Shown one piece after another: positions 19,393 through 20,679 of a stretch of 20,679 bases of DNA. Source of the stretch: a virus. Where the stretch lies: positions 1 through 20,679 of IMG/VR virus record IMGVR_UViG_3300028800_000348; one strand, written 5' to 3'. The notes below the pieces were generated by a model. It was not told the origin of the DNA. It ran no database searches and saw nothing but the letters and a program-made list of their open reading frames with translations. The position numbers and the translations under genes were made by a program. Within the stretch, counting starts at the first letter, position 1. Each line of letters opens with the position of its first letter.

Positions 19393-20633
19393 CAGTTCTC
19401 GTCCTTTTCAGCGATCCGGCGGTCCGCGCCGGACACGCGAAGCGGCTGCTGCTCGGGCTTGCGGCGCTCTGCGAATTCCTTCACGCGCACGCGCCACTTT
19501 CCGAGGTCGCGGTCACGCTCGAACACGCCCTCGTCGAAGAGCAGCTGCTTGCCCTCGATGTACGCGCCGCGCGTGATCCCCAGGCCCTTCGCCAGGCCGG
19601 CCAGGAGCCCCTCGTCGTCCACCCAGGTCCCACGCACCTTGTAGAGCTCGTCGAAGATGGCGTCCGCGGCAGCGTTGCGCTCGGCCTTGGTGGCCTTCTT
19701 CGACTTCCTCGAGCTCGCGGCCTCGTTCACCTCGCGCGCGGTGACGTCGCAGAGCTCGACGAACTGGAACGCGCCGCCCTTGCCCACGCTGCTCTCGCGC
19801 TCTACGAGCTCGAAACGAATGGACCGCGGCCGCTGCGCGAGGTTGCCCTTCACGTAGGCCATGATCCGGCGATTCGGATCCGCGGGGTCCGGGCCCACCA
19901 CGTACTCGGCCTTGGCCATGCCTGAGAAGGCGATGGAGCCGCTGCCGAGGTTGATGGCCGCGCCCTCGCCGCGCTTGTTCTGGTGGCGGATGGCGATGCA
20001 CGCCAGGTCGAGCCGGGCCAGCGTGGCGCTCAGCACGCCCATCGCGGGGCGCACGTGCTGCTCGCTGTTGTAGTTGAGCTCGGGGTCGAGCAGCGTCACC
20101 AGGCCGTCGACGACGAGCAGCCCGATCGGCTTGCCGTTGGCCCTCTCACGCCTGACCATCGCCTCGAAGGCGTCGGCGCGGCTGGGGAAGGTGAGGAGCG
20201 AGCTGGGTCTCTTCGGATCCCAGCGCAGGTGGTCGACGCGCTCCATCACCACGCCGTGCCGCTCGAGGCGCGGGCCGATGTGCAGCGCCGGGTCCTCTTC
20301 GATGGTCACCCAGAGCACGTTCATCGGCTCGCGCGGGCCCGGCGACGGATCCCAGGGCACCGACTCGCCGCGCGTGACGCACCCGACGATCTCCGAGACC
20401 GCGGTGGTCTTGCCCTGGTCGGGCATTCCCTGGATGTTCACGTAGGCGCCGAACGGGATGTATCCGGACACCATCCACGAGATCGGCTTCAGCTCCACGT
20501 CGCGCGCGAAGTTCTGCAGCTCGAAGCCATCCGGCGCGGCCTCGTCAGGCTTAACGACGCGCAGCTGGCGCGGCTCGGCCGCGGGCTCGTTGAACGACCG
20601 CTTGATCCACTCGGGCTCGTCGAAGTCAGCCAT
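19392..20633 (-). CDS. RepA-like replicative helicase / AAA-type ATPase (RecA fold)
   Basis: This 413-aa protein starts with an ATG preceded by GAGG 7 bases upstream. The ATPase core has Walker A GMPDQGKTT (69-77), WVTIEEDPALHIGPRLER (a strand with acidic residues, about 108-125), and Walker B LLVVDGL (172-178). IAIRHQNKRGEGAAINLGSG follows at about 213-232, the signature of the RepA/AAA_25 hexameric helicase group (RSF1010 RepA-like). The C-terminal 100 residues look like a winged helix (WVDDEGLLAGLAKGLGITRG). It probably unwinds DNA at the origin together with the initiator encoded next. An alternative is a RecA-like ATPase for DNA recombination, but the neighbour supports replication. Confidence 0.85.
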   Translation of the reverse strand: MADFDEPEWIKRSFNEPAAEPRQLRVVKPDEAAPDGFELQNFARDVELKPISWMVSGYIPFGAYVNIQGMPDQGKTTAVSEIVGCVTRGESVPWDPSPGPREPMNVLWVTIEEDPALHIGPRLERHGVVMERVDHLRWDPKRPSSLLTFPSRADAFEAMVRRERANGKPIGLLVVDGLVTLLDPELNYNSEQHVRPAMGVLSATLARLDLACIAIRHQNKRGEGAAINLGSGSIAFSGMAKAEYVVGPDPADPNRRIMAYVKGNLAQRPRSIRFELVERESSVGKGGAFQFVELCDVTAREVNEAASSRKSKKATKAERNAAADAIFDELYKVRGTWVDDEGLLAGLAKGLGITRGAYIEGKQLLFDEGVFERDRDLGKWRVRVKEFAERRKPEQQPLRVSGADRRIAEKDEN

Positions 20634-20679
20634 TTGCCGCCCTCAAGAACTCGTGCACGCCCAATGTCACGCACGCGGC
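20626..20679 (-). CDS. C-terminal end of an upstream gene (partial)
   Basis: The last 17 codons of an open frame enter from the right edge and stop at TGA 20628-20626, overlapping the helicase start by 8 bases. The residues (including TLGVHEFLRAANG) look like a normal protein ending, and the overlap resembles the portal/F junction. It is too short to name, and a chance open frame cannot be excluded. Confidence 0.4.
   Translation of the reverse strand, partial: AACVTLGVHEFLRAANG

Noticed and set aside
1-20679. tRNA, rRNA, CRISPR arrays, insertion sequences or integration att sites
   Set aside because: Nothing with the expected structure was seen by eye. Short RNA genes cannot be ruled out without a covariance-model search.

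Overview
This 20.7 kb window is a contiguous piece of a tailed-phage or prophage genome. It encodes a contractile-tail (myovirus-type) virion with a phage Mu-like head and tail gene set. Every gene I can support lies on the minus strand, so the transcription order runs from the right end of the window to the left. Base composition is high G+C (about two thirds by eye), with heavy use of GTG starts, AAG lysine codons and Ala/Arg-rich proteins. That fits a high-GC proteobacterial or myxobacterial host, but the host assignment is only inference.

Right end, about 17.3-20.7 kb: replication and regulation. The order is the tail end of an unknown gene, a RecA-fold RepA-like helicase, a winged-helix replication initiator whose gene contains two clusters of 11-bp CTTCGAAGGG boxes (a candidate origin), an 80-aa protein, a 187-aa unknown, and a 69-aa helix-turn-helix protein. 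A 92-bp gap with a palindrome and helically phased repeats follows and may be the control region for the late genes.

9.2-17.2 kb: packaging and head. The order is small terminase, large terminase, DUF935 (Mu gp29-like) portal, Mu F-like minor head protein, Mu I-like protease with a nested scaffold (Z-like) start, a decoration protein, Mu T-like major capsid, a gp35-like protein, a gp36-like (DUF1320) connector, and a Mu G/P2 S-like virion morphogenesis protein.

1-9.2 kb: tail and baseplate. The order is a gp37-like tail terminator candidate, contractile sheath, tail tube, tail assembly chaperone with a textbook A AAA AAG minus-1 frameshift site, tape measure, gp43-like, gp44-like, gp45-like spike, gp46/gp25-like wedge, gp47/J-like wedge, and a further tail protein cut by the left edge. 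Tail fibre, lysis and integration genes would lie outside the window.

The genes are tightly coupled: six TGATG junctions, several ATGA/GTGA/TTGA overlaps, and only a few real gaps. The gaps sit in front of the abundantly needed structural proteins, each with its own Shine-Dalgarno. The most notable points are the candidate origin inside the initiator gene, the programmed frameshift, the nested scaffold, and the pairing of a Mu-type virion with a helicase/initiator replication module instead of a visible transposase.
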